Assembly (NCBI GenBank): GCA_024704765.1
Contig: JAKMXF010000300.1
Coordinates: 457,019-521,018, forward strand
From: Oopsacas minuta
Lineage: Eukaryota; Porifera; Hexactinellida; Lyssacinosida; Leucopsacidae
Reading direction: 5' to 3'
Length of the DNA stretch: 64,000 nt
A model generated the notes under the pieces. It was given only the letters and a program-made list of their open reading frames with translations, did no database searches and was not told the origin of the DNA. Position 1 is the first letter of the stretch; each line of letters begins with the position of its first letter. Shown here piece by piece: positions 1 through 10,279 of this stretch. The position numbers were made by a program, and so were the translations under genes.

Positions 1-1
1 A

Positions 2-1382
2 GAGTCTAATCAAGAGACTGGTGGGTGTTACCAGAGGATTACTAATGACTTTCCTACAGGACATGGACGTGTTGTAGAGAATCAGAATTACGAAGAACAG
101 ATTAGAAGCAAATCCCTCAATTCCTTCTCTAGACCCTCTAAGACATCTCTACCTACTCGATCCAGTAGATCAGAGGATTATGTAGATAACAAAGCAGTGC
201 TGGAGAGAGCTGAGAAGATAGTTAAGATTATAGTTATAGGAACAGACAAGACAATAGGACAAGTAACTAAGGCTTTTATAAAACTCAAACATGAGAGTCC
301 TAGCATATTCAGCAGGTAAGCAGAGCAGGGGATATTTGTATTGATATATAACTTTATGTATTAATAGGCAATACCCACAGATATTCTATGTACCAGCTTC
401 CAGCGTAGTAGGAATGCAGCTACCGTTTGAAAAGGATATTCCGGTACCTGAGCTGATCACACAGAAACATGACTTAGATCCAAAGATATACAGAGAGTGT
501 GATAGCTCTAGAGGAGGAGATATATGGTTCGGACGGTTCATCTCTCATCTAGACGGATGGTATAAACGTAATCTCCTTCTGTCTATACAAGCTGCTATAC
601 ATCTGTTCCCACAGGTCAGATACATACCGGAAGAGAGAGCTCCACAGCTGCTCAGCTTCAGATTCACTAATCCAGACAGTTCATTCTACAATGAAGATCA
701 GTCAATGCAAGCTAGATACAGCCCATCAAAGTTAATCAGAGATATTCTATTCTCATTCGTAAGAGAAGCAAGATGTGTATTCAACCTAAGAGTATATCAT
801 GTAGAGATGCTAGATACTTGTGGAGAAGCAAAGTACACGATATTCTCACAACGAGTAGAGCTATTCCACAGACAGCAATCTTCAGTACTGGGGGCAGTAA
901 AGCAGAGAAGTGATCATAAAAATGTAGCTAAACCCCCCTGTGTGTCAGTAAGGATATGGGAAGTAGCATTCGATGGTACTCCACTAAACTCAGTATGGTA
1001 TCCGCTACAGAGATACTTTGCTATAAGAGCCCTGAATATACCAAGACCTGGAGATGGTTATATTCCTAATCCTGAGAGAGCAGGATTTGAAATTAGTGTA
1101 ACTACATGCATTAAGCTATCTGGTATAGCTAATAGTGTTAGACAAAGATATGGATCTAGTGGAGAGAAGTTCCATCATCACTCATATCAGTTTGAAATCA
1201 GAGCTAAGGATAGAGAGAATCATTTCTCAGTAGCAGTAGATGGAGAAGCTCCTTTCCAGCATCTGGTGAGATTAGTAGTACGTCCTATGGAGAGTGTGCT
1301 ATCAAGAGTATCCGACAAGAAACACAGGAAGAGAAGCAAATTGTCAGTTCCTATTATGACCTTTTGGCCAGTAGATTTGTGA
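2..1382 (+). CDS. PI3K class IB regulatory subunit (p101/p84-like), 3' part
   Basis: This is the 3' end of a gene that starts before the window. An open exon runs from base 2 to 315, followed by a 52-bp intron (316-367, GTAAGC..AATAG) and an exon at 368-1382; the frame continues across the junction. The end of the first exon and start of the second (KIVKIIVIGTDK, then an IFYVP segment and later LDGWYKRN) resemble the C-terminal half of PIK3R5/PIK3R6: a conserved VxVxGxD strand, a FYVP strand and a D-x-WY segment. In vertebrates these subunits bind p110-gamma and G-beta-gamma and bring the kinase to membranes under GPCR control. The N-terminal p110-binding part is outside the window, so partner choice cannot be read. 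The family call is by recalled similarity. The gene is tail-to-tail with mitochondrial EF-Tu, with 83 bp between stop codons. Confidence 0.7.
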
Positions 1383-1465
1383 ATATATTCAGCATATATT
1401 TATATTGTGAATTGAACAGTGAAATATTATTTTAATAATTAATTGCTATAATAGTAAGCAATAAC

Positions 1466-2916
1466 TTACTTGTCTATCATCTCAATGAATATTCCTTGTC
1501 CTATAGTCTTTCTACCTTCTCTTAGAGTAAATCTAACTCCTGTATCAACAGGATATTTGTAATTAAAATCAAACATAACCTCTCCAGATTCTCCAGGCAT
1601 CATCATCTTATCCCCACTCAGCTTTGCGTTATAACTCATCTCTACAATACGAGCTGGTATAGTCATCATCTCTACATACATTATAGGCTCAAAACCTTGA
1701 AATATAGCAGTTTTCCTGCCACCCTCTGCTCCGCTACGGAGATGTATCTTAGCTTTAGCTCTCTGATAGGATTTGAGTTCATGCTTCTCAGGACACATAA
1801 CCATGCCTCTCTGAATTAAATCTGACGTCACTCCTTTAATATTCAGGCCCAATCTATCACCGGCTTCTGCTTGCAATAATGGCTTCTTGTATTTCTCAAT
1901 AGAAGCTACAGTTACTTTCTTCCCACCCTTCTTACCATGTAACATAGCCTTGATGCCTTTCCCTAAGAACCCTTCAGCTAAATAACCCATAACTATCAAG
2001 CCGTGACCTCTGACACTCATATGCTTATCTACATAGAATCTAAATGGCTTATCCATTTCCCTAACAGGTAGAGGTATGTAGCTATCCATGGTGTCGAGTA
2101 GTGTCAAGACTGAGTTCTCTCCTATTTCACTGTTTCTACAAATAAACAATCACACAGTATTTACACCAGAGAATTCAAGTTAAATAGATGCTACCTTGAT
2201 TCTAATGCACATATAGCAGAGCCTTTAATGATAGGAACCTCATCACCAGGATACCCATGGTCATTCAATAGATCCCTCACCTCCAATTCTACCAGCTCTA
2301 TGATCTCACTGTCTGTAACTAAATCTACTTTATTAAGATACACAACAATATGTCCTACTCCTACTTGTTTAGCTAGCAGCAGGTGTTCTCTGGTCTGAGG
2401 CATACACCCGTCTGTAGCTGATACTACCAGAATACTGCTATTCATTTGTACAGTACCTTGAATAAATATGAATTATATATATAAGGAGGTATACACGTAT
2501 ACATAGGAAGTGTTCTTACCAGAAATCATATTCTTAACATAGTCAGCATGACCTGGACAATCTATATGTGAATAACTCCGCTTAGCAGTCTCGTAGCATA
2601 GCATAGCTGTGTTAATTGTAATTCCACGTTTCTGTTCTGCTGGTAGTCCATCTATTTGATTGTAACGCTTGTATTCTGCCATCCCTCTCTCTGACAATAC
2701 TCGAGTTATAGCTGAAGATAGTGTTGTCTTACCATGATCTACATGCCCAATAGTGCCCACATTAATCCATGGTTTAATCTGAGTACTTTCCAAATGAGTA
2801 TTAGAGAATACACGGATTTGTGAGAGCAGAGATTTGAAAAGTTTGTTCTTAAAACAAGAATAAGAGCTCCATACAGATATCATCACAGAGCTAAGAATTG
2901 TAAGATAAATATCCAT
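1466..2916 (-). CDS. TUFM: Mitochondrial elongation factor Tu
   Basis: EF-Tu is the GTPase that delivers aminoacyl-tRNA to the mitochondrial ribosome. Three exons join in frame: up to 2520, 2456-2195 and 2135-1466. The introns (2457-2519 and 2136-2194) are short with GT..AG ends. G-domain motifs are intact: P-loop [16 protein letters not shown] and NKVD. Domains 2 and 3 follow in the last exon, ending in a normal EF-Tu C-terminus (GQGIFIEMI). The N-terminus before [14 protein letters not shown] is basic, Ser/Lys-rich and acid-free, which suits a mitochondrial presequence. The exact start is uncertain: in-frame ATGs lie at 2916 (used here) and about 33 bases downstream, and the frame is open to 2985. 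The first intron splits the conserved KNMISG-TVQMN segment exactly at a glycine codon, which supports the splice call. Confidence 0.93.
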
Positions 2917-3019
2917 GATTAAATGAGAAGCTAAGAACATTAAAATGAGTATGCAAGAAATATTACAAATTAAATAACTGTACAAAGTGTGAGCACAATA
3001 CTCAAGTTAAAATACCGAT

Positions 3020-5413
3020 TCATGGATCTTGCTTTTTATCCAATTTGTCTAACAAAGCCTCTCCCAATATCTTAGCAGTTACTTCATGTCCTTCTTCTAT
3101 CATATTCTTGACTAACCTACCCTCTTTAGATCCGATATAAACCGCAGGAATAATCAAACTATCCTTAGATATCTCAGGGTCTGCACTCATGGTAATCAGC
3201 TTACTATTATTCTCTTTAGAATCATCATATATAATAGCTCCAATTGCTCCAGCATTCTGTGCATTAATAGCTTTCTCCTGGAACAGACAACCTCCCCTCT
3301 CAATTAATGCGATCCTTCCTGACAAATCCACAGCTGTTACGTCACAACCTTTCAATGGGCTATACACAGCTAGAGGACCTCCTACAAAGCTTCCTACTGC
3401 AAGAGCCCTCCCGAACATAGCGGCACCCGCCAGACTAACAATCTCTGTATCAGTCCCCTCATTGAATACAACAGACCTGAAGTTAACATTAGAGTTAATT
3501 AATACTCCATTCCCGTCTCTAGCTGTTTCAGCTAGCTTTATTAACTCCTGCATCAGCTGGGTACCTGCAGCACTCAGCTGTTGCGAGTGAGCACCAGCTG
3601 GATTATATACTAACTGTAAATTCCCATTTTGTTGCTGTTGAATAGAGATACCCATCTGAGTAAGTAATTGCCTATGAGATTCAGATGCTAGGTCCAATTC
3701 ATGAGCTGATAGTTGTGGACTACCTGCTTTATCAGTACAAAGATCTTGAGGCTTCTCATCCATGGTTACAGGTAGATCTCTAATCAGATTCCTGTATAAT
3801 TCGAGGGAGCGTAGCTCATCTAAACACTTCTCTTCTGTTAACCCTAATCCCTTACTACTCCCTTCTTTGGTAGATAGAGACAGAGGGAGGAGATGAGCCT
3901 CCGTAGTGAATATAAACTCATCTATGTTGATAGGAAGATCACCCTCCTCACTGAACAACAAGTATAAATACTTGAGTGTCTCTGCAAGAACAAAACTATC
4001 CATCCTATCTGCTAGTTTCTTACTCTTAACATCTTCAAAAGCAGCAAGACCACATTCTACTTTAGCATATTTCTCTAAAACCTCCAAAGTCTTCCTCCCA
4101 ATCTCTAGATACATAGAGCTCCTGGTAGCTTGGTATAAGAATAAGGTCGATTCTATGAACTCAGGTCTGAGATGGTGTTGACCCCAGTGAACTCCTAAAT
4201 CAAAGTTATATGCTTCAGGTAACACCTCCCATTTATCCACAACCTGCAGGAACCCTTGATATACCCTCCTAGCTCCCCATACATCCCCTGCTAACACCTG
4301 TAGCCCTGGCCAGAATGCAGCTAGAGAATCAGCATATGATCTAATAGGACGTGATGGATTATCCATACTAACCTGTACCATATGCATACCTCTACGTACA
4401 TACTTTTCTATGCTGATATAGTGCTCATTGAACATATCCCAGTAATCGCGGTCTCCAAATAGAATATAGCCTTTCAGAAGGTACTCAAAGTACGAGTCTA
4501 GTCCAGCTCCCACCCCGCTGTCTGTCCGTAGCCATTTACCATTCTCCACGTCTATAACAGATCCTACTAGGTGAGTCTTAGCGTCTCTCCTTAACCATAT
4601 GGAGTGTAACACTTCTTTAGCCTTTCTCTCCCATAAAGGGTTACCTGTGAGGCGAGATAGAGCTCCAAACTCTAGAAGTAGAGTACCAGCACAAGCTGTA
4701 CATGTACTACGGGTAACAGTACCTCTCCCATCTGTACCAACTACTCGTCCTGTCTTGAGGTTAATCAGAGGGTAGGGGATACCTGTCTCACTGTAGAATG
4801 CAGGGATCAATCTGTGAGCTACCTCTGTACTCATCTCTAACAGTTCCCCTCGGTACCAAGCTACCTCTCCGTGTCCTCTAGCCTTGAGGTGCTCTGCTAG
4901 CACGTGACCAGATAACAACCCTCCTAACACCCGGATATTAGTCTCAAACACAGAGACAGAGAGATTAGCATTGAAGGTTACTTGTCTAATCACTCTCCTG
5001 ATTGCATAGCTAAACTCCTGGATCTGTCCCATGAGAGCTAGTGTGTCCAGGGTGTCGATGAGTGTAAGAGAGAAGTTACCAAGAGCCTCATCTACATCTC
5101 CTCTAGAAGGAGTAACACCTCTATTTCTACCAGAACAAGAGAGAGGCATTAATTCATCATAAGGATAAGCATGTAGCATGTACGCGGTGTATGTATGGTT
5201 GAATAGAGCTTGTACTCTATCACGTAGATCTTCCTTATAACTAGAAGTTAGTGTGACATCTGTATGTGATGTGTTAAGAGATGAGAGGTCGTTAACTATC
5301 TTATTTATATGAGGTAAGTCTGCTTTATGATGTAATCTAGATCCTGTATCTGAGCTGGAGACAGGGTGCAAGAGGATCAGTAGGATCAGGACCATCAGAT
5401 AGGGGAGATGCAT
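3020..5413 (-). CDS. EDEM3: EDEM3-like ER alpha-1,2-mannosidase with PA domain
   Basis: This single uninterrupted frame encodes 797 residues. It starts with a hydrophobic signal peptide (LMVLILLILLHPVSS). A GH47 domain follows, roughly residues 50-500, with family landmarks such as TLIDTLDTLALMG, ADSLAAFWPGLQ and PEAYNF. Near residues 650-785 is a protease-associated domain (GPLAVYSPLKGCD, RIALIERGGCLF, IPAVYI). GH47 plus a C-terminal PA domain is the EDEM3 arrangement. EDEM proteins trim mannose from misfolded glycoproteins in the ER and send them to degradation. Human EDEM3 ends in an ER-retrieval signal; this protein ends KKQDP, with no KDEL-type tail, so ER residence would need another mechanism or an unseen terminal exon. 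No intron is needed. Confidence 0.9.
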   Translation of the reverse strand: MHLPYLMVLILLILLHPVSSSDTGSRLHHKADLPHINKIVNDLSSLNTSHTDVTLTSSYKEDLRDRVQALFNHTYTAYMLHAYPYDELMPLSCSGRNRGVTPSRGDVDEALGNFSLTLIDTLDTLALMGQIQEFSYAIRRVIRQVTFNANLSVSVFETNIRVLGGLLSGHVLAEHLKARGHGEVAWYRGELLEMSTEVAHRLIPAFYSETGIPYPLINLKTGRVVGTDGRGTVTRSTCTACAGTLLLEFGALSRLTGNPLWERKAKEVLHSIWLRRDAKTHLVGSVIDVENGKWLRTDSGVGAGLDSYFEYLLKGYILFGDRDYWDMFNEHYISIEKYVRRGMHMVQVSMDNPSRPIRSYADSLAAFWPGLQVLAGDVWGARRVYQGFLQVVDKWEVLPEAYNFDLGVHWGQHHLRPEFIESTLFLYQATRSSMYLEIGRKTLEVLEKYAKVECGLAAFEDVKSKKLADRMDSFVLAETLKYLYLLFSEEGDLPINIDEFIFTTEAHLLPLSLSTKEGSSKGLGLTEEKCLDELRSLELYRNLIRDLPVTMDEKPQDLCTDKAGSPQLSAHELDLASESHRQLLTQMGISIQQQQNGNLQLVYNPAGAHSQQLSAAGTQLMQELIKLAETARDGNGVLINSNVNFRSVVFNEGTDTEIVSLAGAAMFGRALAVGSFVGGPLAVYSPLKGCDVTAVDLSGRIALIERGGCLFQEKAINAQNAGAIGAIIYDDSKENNSKLITMSADPEISKDSLIIPAVYIGSKEGRLVKNMIEEGHEVTAKILGEALLDKLDKKQDP

Positions 5414-5823
5414 AACTGTATATCGAATCTTAAACTGTATCTACTACAATCTAGGTACACATTCTAATTTGACAAGTATTATAAATTTATAATATAAAAT
5501 ATAAGAATGTGCATATATAGGTAAGTGGTTGGTTGTTACGGAGAATACGAATAAACAATAGCGGAATAATATCTCCTTTGTATTGTAAAAGTACTAGGAA
5601 CATCCATGATTGACAAACTTCATTAGAATATCAAAAAACATACCATATTGTAACAACAAACAACATAAGTTACATTACAGAAGTGAAAAGGATCTCTATA
5701 CAGGTGTATACACATATAAATCAATTTCATCAATTTACAGTAGCACACATTTTAGAAGTGAATATCTTGGTTATATGGTCAATACCTTAAGTGTTGCGGT
5801 CGTGTAGTGTAGTAGATGTGTTA
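5414..5823. other. Intergenic, no gene seen
   Basis: The stretch upstream of the EDEM3-like gene and downstream of the Ig receptor is AT-rich. A 65-codon frame on the plus strand here has no recognisable features. I see no RNA gene or repeat. Confidence 0.5.
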
Positions 5824-8800
5824 TTAAACAAGAGTCTGAGACTCTCTCTGCCCCTTCTTAACAGTTTTGTAAAGCTCTAAGCCTTCTGAATTGATCTTAT
5901 CAACTGCTTCTGTGATATTTGGTAGTGATGTGTTCTTATGTAGCTCTATGCTGTGCATACGTACGTGACGTGCATGCTGAGGGAAGTTTGTAGCGAGAGA
6001 AGAGGAACGAACTCTTGGTGAAGCTAATTCATCAGAAGCCTGTGAAGAAGCTGAAGAGGAAGAACGAGGGTTGATAGAATCCATCTCCTCTACTCCACTA
6101 TCAAATGTAGGTGTTTCTGTTCTCATAATGCTTGGGGGTCTGTAAGACATCTTGAGCTGATGATGTAGATAGGGATTGATGGGAGTAACAGATCTGGTCC
6201 TGTACTGAGATAATCTATGTTGTACAGGGGGGTTACGTCTAACATGACGGAGAGGAGAGGGGAGACTTGAGTGAGCATGATCCCGAGTAAAGTAGAGGTG
6301 ATTAGGATGGAGATGTAGTCTGTGTGTTGTGTAGACAGGAGGCAGTCGTTGAGCTGTCTCAGAGATAGGAGGCATGTCAGAGGAGTAAGTATGATTATCA
6401 TTAAAGTTAGTGAAACTAGTCGAGTAGCTCTCTCCGCTCCCATCGAAGGCGAGAGGGTTAGAGTACATGATAGGAAACTCACCCTGAGAGGGAGGGGTCG
6501 AAGCTGGTCTGGAGAGGAGCTCCTGTGGAGACATCGGTTGGTACAGTCTGTTGGTAGCTGATTTGAAGGTCTGAGGCACTAGAGATGGAGATAACCTCAC
6601 AATTGAAGAGGTCAGCTGATCAACTATATGATCTGTATGTTCTGTTAGTACATCTTTCCCTCTATTACCAGACTGTACTGCATAGTCATCTCTAGTTTTA
6701 TCCTTAGTTACATAAGAGTAACATAGGTGTGTGAAGATGCATATGAATACGAGTATCAACATGAACACTAGCATAGGTAGAGCTCCAAATAGAAATACCT
6801 TAGCCCAGATAGGCAGATCTGTGTTAGATAATGCAGTAGGTGTAGTTATGTTATATTCAGTAGTAGTGGAAGTGGGAGTAAGGGAGCAGTGGGTCCCGTT
6901 ATACTCTGATTTAACAGAGGTTATATTAAGATCATGCCCCTCAATTGTTATATACTGTCTGAGTATAGATGCTGTAAGCAAGTGTTGATATGTGACGTCA
7001 GTTGATGCTCCGCATAGTGTAAGTATAGCAGCAGGATGATTACTGATATAATCTGTATGACAGTAATGCTCTGTTAAGTTTAGTTTTGTCTCTGATATAT
7101 TACATGAGCAATTAGTACGTATCAGCTGTAGGAGAGAATCTTTTATTGGCGTTAGAAGATCTGAGGGTAGCAGAGTACAGTTGTCTATAAATAAGAGGAT
7201 AGATAGGTGTGAAGTGGAGGGAAGTGGAGGAGGAGAGTAGGTTATGTCACTGTCAAACGTCACATGAATACATTGTGTAGCTGTGCGATATAGATCTATT
7301 GTGTATACACAACAGAACTGAGACGTGAATAAAGATCCCTGGTTCTGATAGAATATAGATTGTAGATCTATAGAAATATACTCGCTAGTGATAGTAATAG
7401 CATATGTAAGAGATGTGTTATATATCCATACTGTATCTGATACAAGGAGGTAGTCTGTAGAGAATATAGAGTTATTGAGAGAGCAGGAGAGAAGGAGAGA
7501 TTGAGTAGAAATATTAGTGGCTGTTAACAATAGATTATCAGCTTGTGTGTATAGAGATAGAGAAGAGAGTTTGAATAACAGCGAGATAATATCATCAGTA
7601 AATGCCATAACATGTACACTCAAACTTGTCTGTTTACTACCAGCCTCATTACCAGCTATACACGTGTAGTTACCAGATACGCTAGTAGTTATGTTATAGA
7701 GAGAAAGTGTGTTGTTATCAGAACAGACCTCTGAGGGACAGCTAGATACTCTTACCCACTCAGGAGATATAGTTACAGGGATACTATCATTCTTCAGTAA
7801 GCAGTCCACCTGTAGCCATGACCCCTCCCATAGGAACAAGATATTTTGATGAGATAGCTCTAAGTCTGGAGTAGATAGTGTCATAACAAATAGCATAGAA
7901 GTAGCTGTCTGTCCCTCTGTCATATATTCTACTATAATACTACCAGAGTGTATATCTTGTAAATCAATGAGAGAGATAGAATAATACTCATTCTCTTCAT
8001 TGATACTCCAACCTTTCTCTGTTATATCCTGCTGTGTACTGTTAATAGTATAACTCCAGGATATTGTGTAGGAGCTCTGTGGAGGACTGATATAAGTACT
8101 AATAGTGATATTACTACCACTAATATAGTACAGAACACCAGATGGTATAGTTATAACCGTAGGGTATATGGTAGTTAAATATATCCAAGTTTCTAGAGAA
8201 GATACATCAGATCTGCAATAGAAGAAATCAGGTTGTGGAGTTATGGCTAGAGTTAAGGTAACAAATCCACTAGAAATAGCCTGACTGATATCAGCATTAG
8301 TTTCTTCAGATATTAGAGTATCGCCCTGATACCATTTAACCTTATCTCCTATACACAAGTATACGTAGAGAGGAGAGCCTTGTAGAATAGTTACAGAGTT
8401 ACCTGGAGTAAGCTCTATATCGTTGCTACCTGCTTTAAATCTCTGTATACAGAGCTGGGGAGTAACCTGTACCTGAGTACTGCTAGTAACAGAATCTGTA
8501 TTACCATATACAGAGAATGTACAGGAGTATCTACCTCCTGTATTTCCATCCACTTGTTTAATCATTAGAGATGTATATGTATAGTATGTATAATCAGCTG
8601 AGTTGTAGCTCGTATTCCTTGTGATAATATAATCTAATCCTGTAGACAGGGTAGTCTGTGAACCTGATGATTTATAACTCCATTCCACTGGTACATAAGG
8701 ATCTCCTGTTACAGCACATGACAGAGTAGCACTCTTGCATTCTATCACATCAGTAGTGTTAGACAGAGGAGTTACTAACTGCGGGGTTACATGTACTATT

Positions 8801-9426
8801 ACTGTCAGTATTTCATTGGTTGATGAACCCTGTGACGTCGCTTCAAATGAATAGTTAGTGATAGAATATTGGTCACTAACTGGTACTTCACACCCAAAAC
8901 AACCTATTTTTCCCTGTGATGAGCATAACGTCATATCTACACCTTCGGTACTCCAGCTCAATGCTAAACTACTCTGTAGAGACGGATAAGCAGACACACA
9001 AGCAGATAGTAAGACAGTAGTATCTCCTAACACATTATATCTCTGTGGATTTGGTACAATAGCTATATCGTCAGCTGTAACATATATAACCTGTTCCTCT
9101 CCGTTTGAGGAGCATGTGTAGTAAGCTGAATTAGCAGATGAGAAAGGATTTATAAGTGCTGTTGCTCCTGCAGGGTGTGAGTCTATGAGAGGATACTTGG
9201 TAGAGCTTGTACCCCACTCTACGTCAGGGGAACTGGTACAATTCAGCAGAAGTCTAGCCCCGGGGGGAACACAAAGTATATTCTCTACCAATGATATTGT
9301 GAGAATATCATTATAAGTAATTTCTGATGTAATTGTAACTGAAGGGCTAGTTGGGATTATTTGCGTGATTAAAGTGAGGAGGAGGGGGATGGAGAGGGCG
9401 ATCTTCTGAGGAGTAGGAAATTTCAT
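5824..9426 (-). CDS. Multi-Ig single-pass receptor, 1200 residues
   Basis: One exon encodes a type I membrane protein. An N-terminal hydrophobic signal peptide (ALSIPLLLTLITQIIP) precedes about six Ig-like segments over residues 40-610, recognised by repeated Cys..W..YxC patterns such as YYTCSS, GGRYSCTF, FFYCRS and SGNYTCIAGNEAG. The next roughly 250 extracellular residues have many Cys and N-glycosylation sequons and could include a SEA-like juxtamembrane fold. A transmembrane helix lies near residues 874-898 (LFGALPMLVFMLILVFICIF). The cytoplasmic tail of about 300 residues is rich in Ser/Thr/Pro and Tyr and ends QTLV, which fits a class I PDZ ligand (S/T-x-hydrophobic). I do not recognise a specific orthologue. 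Adhesion or recognition at the cell surface is the likely role. No kinase or phosphatase domain is present. Confidence 0.85.
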   Translation of the reverse strand: MKFPTPQKIALSIPLLLTLITQIIPTSPSVTITSEITYNDILTISLVENILCVPPGARLLLNCTSSPDVEWGTSSTKYPLIDSHPAGATALINPFSSANSAYYTCSSNGEEQVIYVTADDIAIVPNPQRYNVLGDTTVLLSACVSAYPSLQSSLALSWSTEGVDMTLCSSQGKIGCFGCEVPVSDQYSITNYSFEATSQGSSTNEILTVIVHVTPQLVTPLSNTTDVIECKSATLSCAVTGDPYVPVEWSYKSSGSQTTLSTGLDYIITRNTSYNSADYTYYTYTSLMIKQVDGNTGGRYSCTFSVYGNTDSVTSSTQVQVTPQLCIQRFKAGSNDIELTPGNSVTILQGSPLYVYLCIGDKVKWYQGDTLISEETNADISQAISSGFVTLTLAITPQPDFFYCRSDVSSLETWIYLTTIYPTVITIPSGVLYYISGSNITISTYISPPQSSYTISWSYTINSTQQDITEKGWSINEENEYYSISLIDLQDIHSGSIIVEYMTEGQTATSMLFVMTLSTPDLELSHQNILFLWEGSWLQVDCLLKNDSIPVTISPEWVRVSSCPSEVCSDNNTLSLYNITTSVSGNYTCIAGNEAGSKQTSLSVHVMAFTDDIISLLFKLSSLSLYTQADNLLLTATNISTQSLLLSCSLNNSIFSTDYLLVSDTVWIYNTSLTYAITITSEYISIDLQSIFYQNQGSLFTSQFCCVYTIDLYRTATQCIHVTFDSDITYSPPPLPSTSHLSILLFIDNCTLLPSDLLTPIKDSLLQLIRTNCSCNISETKLNLTEHYCHTDYISNHPAAILTLCGASTDVTYQHLLTASILRQYITIEGHDLNITSVKSEYNGTHCSLTPTSTTTEYNITTPTALSNTDLPIWAKVFLFGALPMLVFMLILVFICIFTHLCYSYVTKDKTRDDYAVQSGNRGKDVLTEHTDHIVDQLTSSIVRLSPSLVPQTFKSATNRLYQPMSPQELLSRPASTPPSQGEFPIMYSNPLAFDGSGESYSTSFTNFNDNHTYSSDMPPISETAQRLPPVYTTHRLHLHPNHLYFTRDHAHSSLPSPLRHVRRNPPVQHRLSQYRTRSVTPINPYLHHQLKMSYRPPSIMRTETPTFDSGVEEMDSINPRSSSSASSQASDELASPRVRSSSLATNFPQHARHVRMHSIELHKNTSLPNITEAVDKINSEGLELYKTVKKGQRESQTLV

Positions 9427-10279
9427 TGGAATATCTTAATTTCTAGCTAGCTAATAAAAGCATTTATATATAAGAACTGAGATGCTCGTTAGTTCCTACA
9501 TGACGTAACTATAATTAGATGAAAGAATACATTTGGGAGATGATAAATAATGAGAAGTCGTGCCTCACGCTGTTATCAGTAAGGTGCATAACATATATTA
9601 TTAGGGAAATGCATCATCGACTAATTTATAGTCGTGTTGGTTGAAATTTTGCGAAACCAACTAAAATTCGAAGGATAATGCTTCAAGGATCATTGGCACA
9701 TATGACATTGAGTCTGCACAAAGGTTCTCATACATTCCGCACATAACTTAATCTATAATTGGTTTCAGCACAAAAGAAGAAAGAGGAATGAAATCAACTG
9801 CTGGCGCTGCTGCCGAGATGTTTATAGGCAATTTTAAGAAACCTACAAAGCCTGATATTCTCCGTACAAAAGAAATTTAATTAGCAAACAGATGCGATCA
9901 ATCCCTCTAGTTAGAAGATAAACTGAACTCTGCTATCTCCACAGATGATAGAAAGTTGATGCAATAGATGTAGAGTTTCTTAAAAAAAATTAATTTCTAA
10001 GCTAAATTACAATATCATTCACAAAAGTGGTCACTCAATTAAAAGTTTCATAATCATTACATGACAAAGCCTTATTTGCGGAATATAACATAAACCCTGT
10101 TAAAATATACTAATGCAATAATTAAAAGGTATATTCTCTTGGTATATAGCAATGAATCATTAAAATTTAAATATTAACAGAGAAAGTCATTCAAAATATT
10201 TACATAAAATATGTTATACAAAAGTTACAAAAGAAGTAAAGTATTCTAGCATTATTGAAATGCTGGGAATATTAATAAG
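9427..10279. other. Intergenic, no gene seen
   Basis: About 850 bp of AT-rich sequence separates the Ig receptor start from the 3' end of the IRS-like gene. Only short frames occur on either strand, and none shows a motif or plausible splice signals. It probably holds the Ig receptor promoter and the IRS 3' UTR. Confidence 0.5.

Noticed and set aside
6123-6482. 119-codon frame on the minus strand inside the Ig receptor
   Set aside because: It is an out-of-frame shadow of the receptor tail, with no motif or independent start context.
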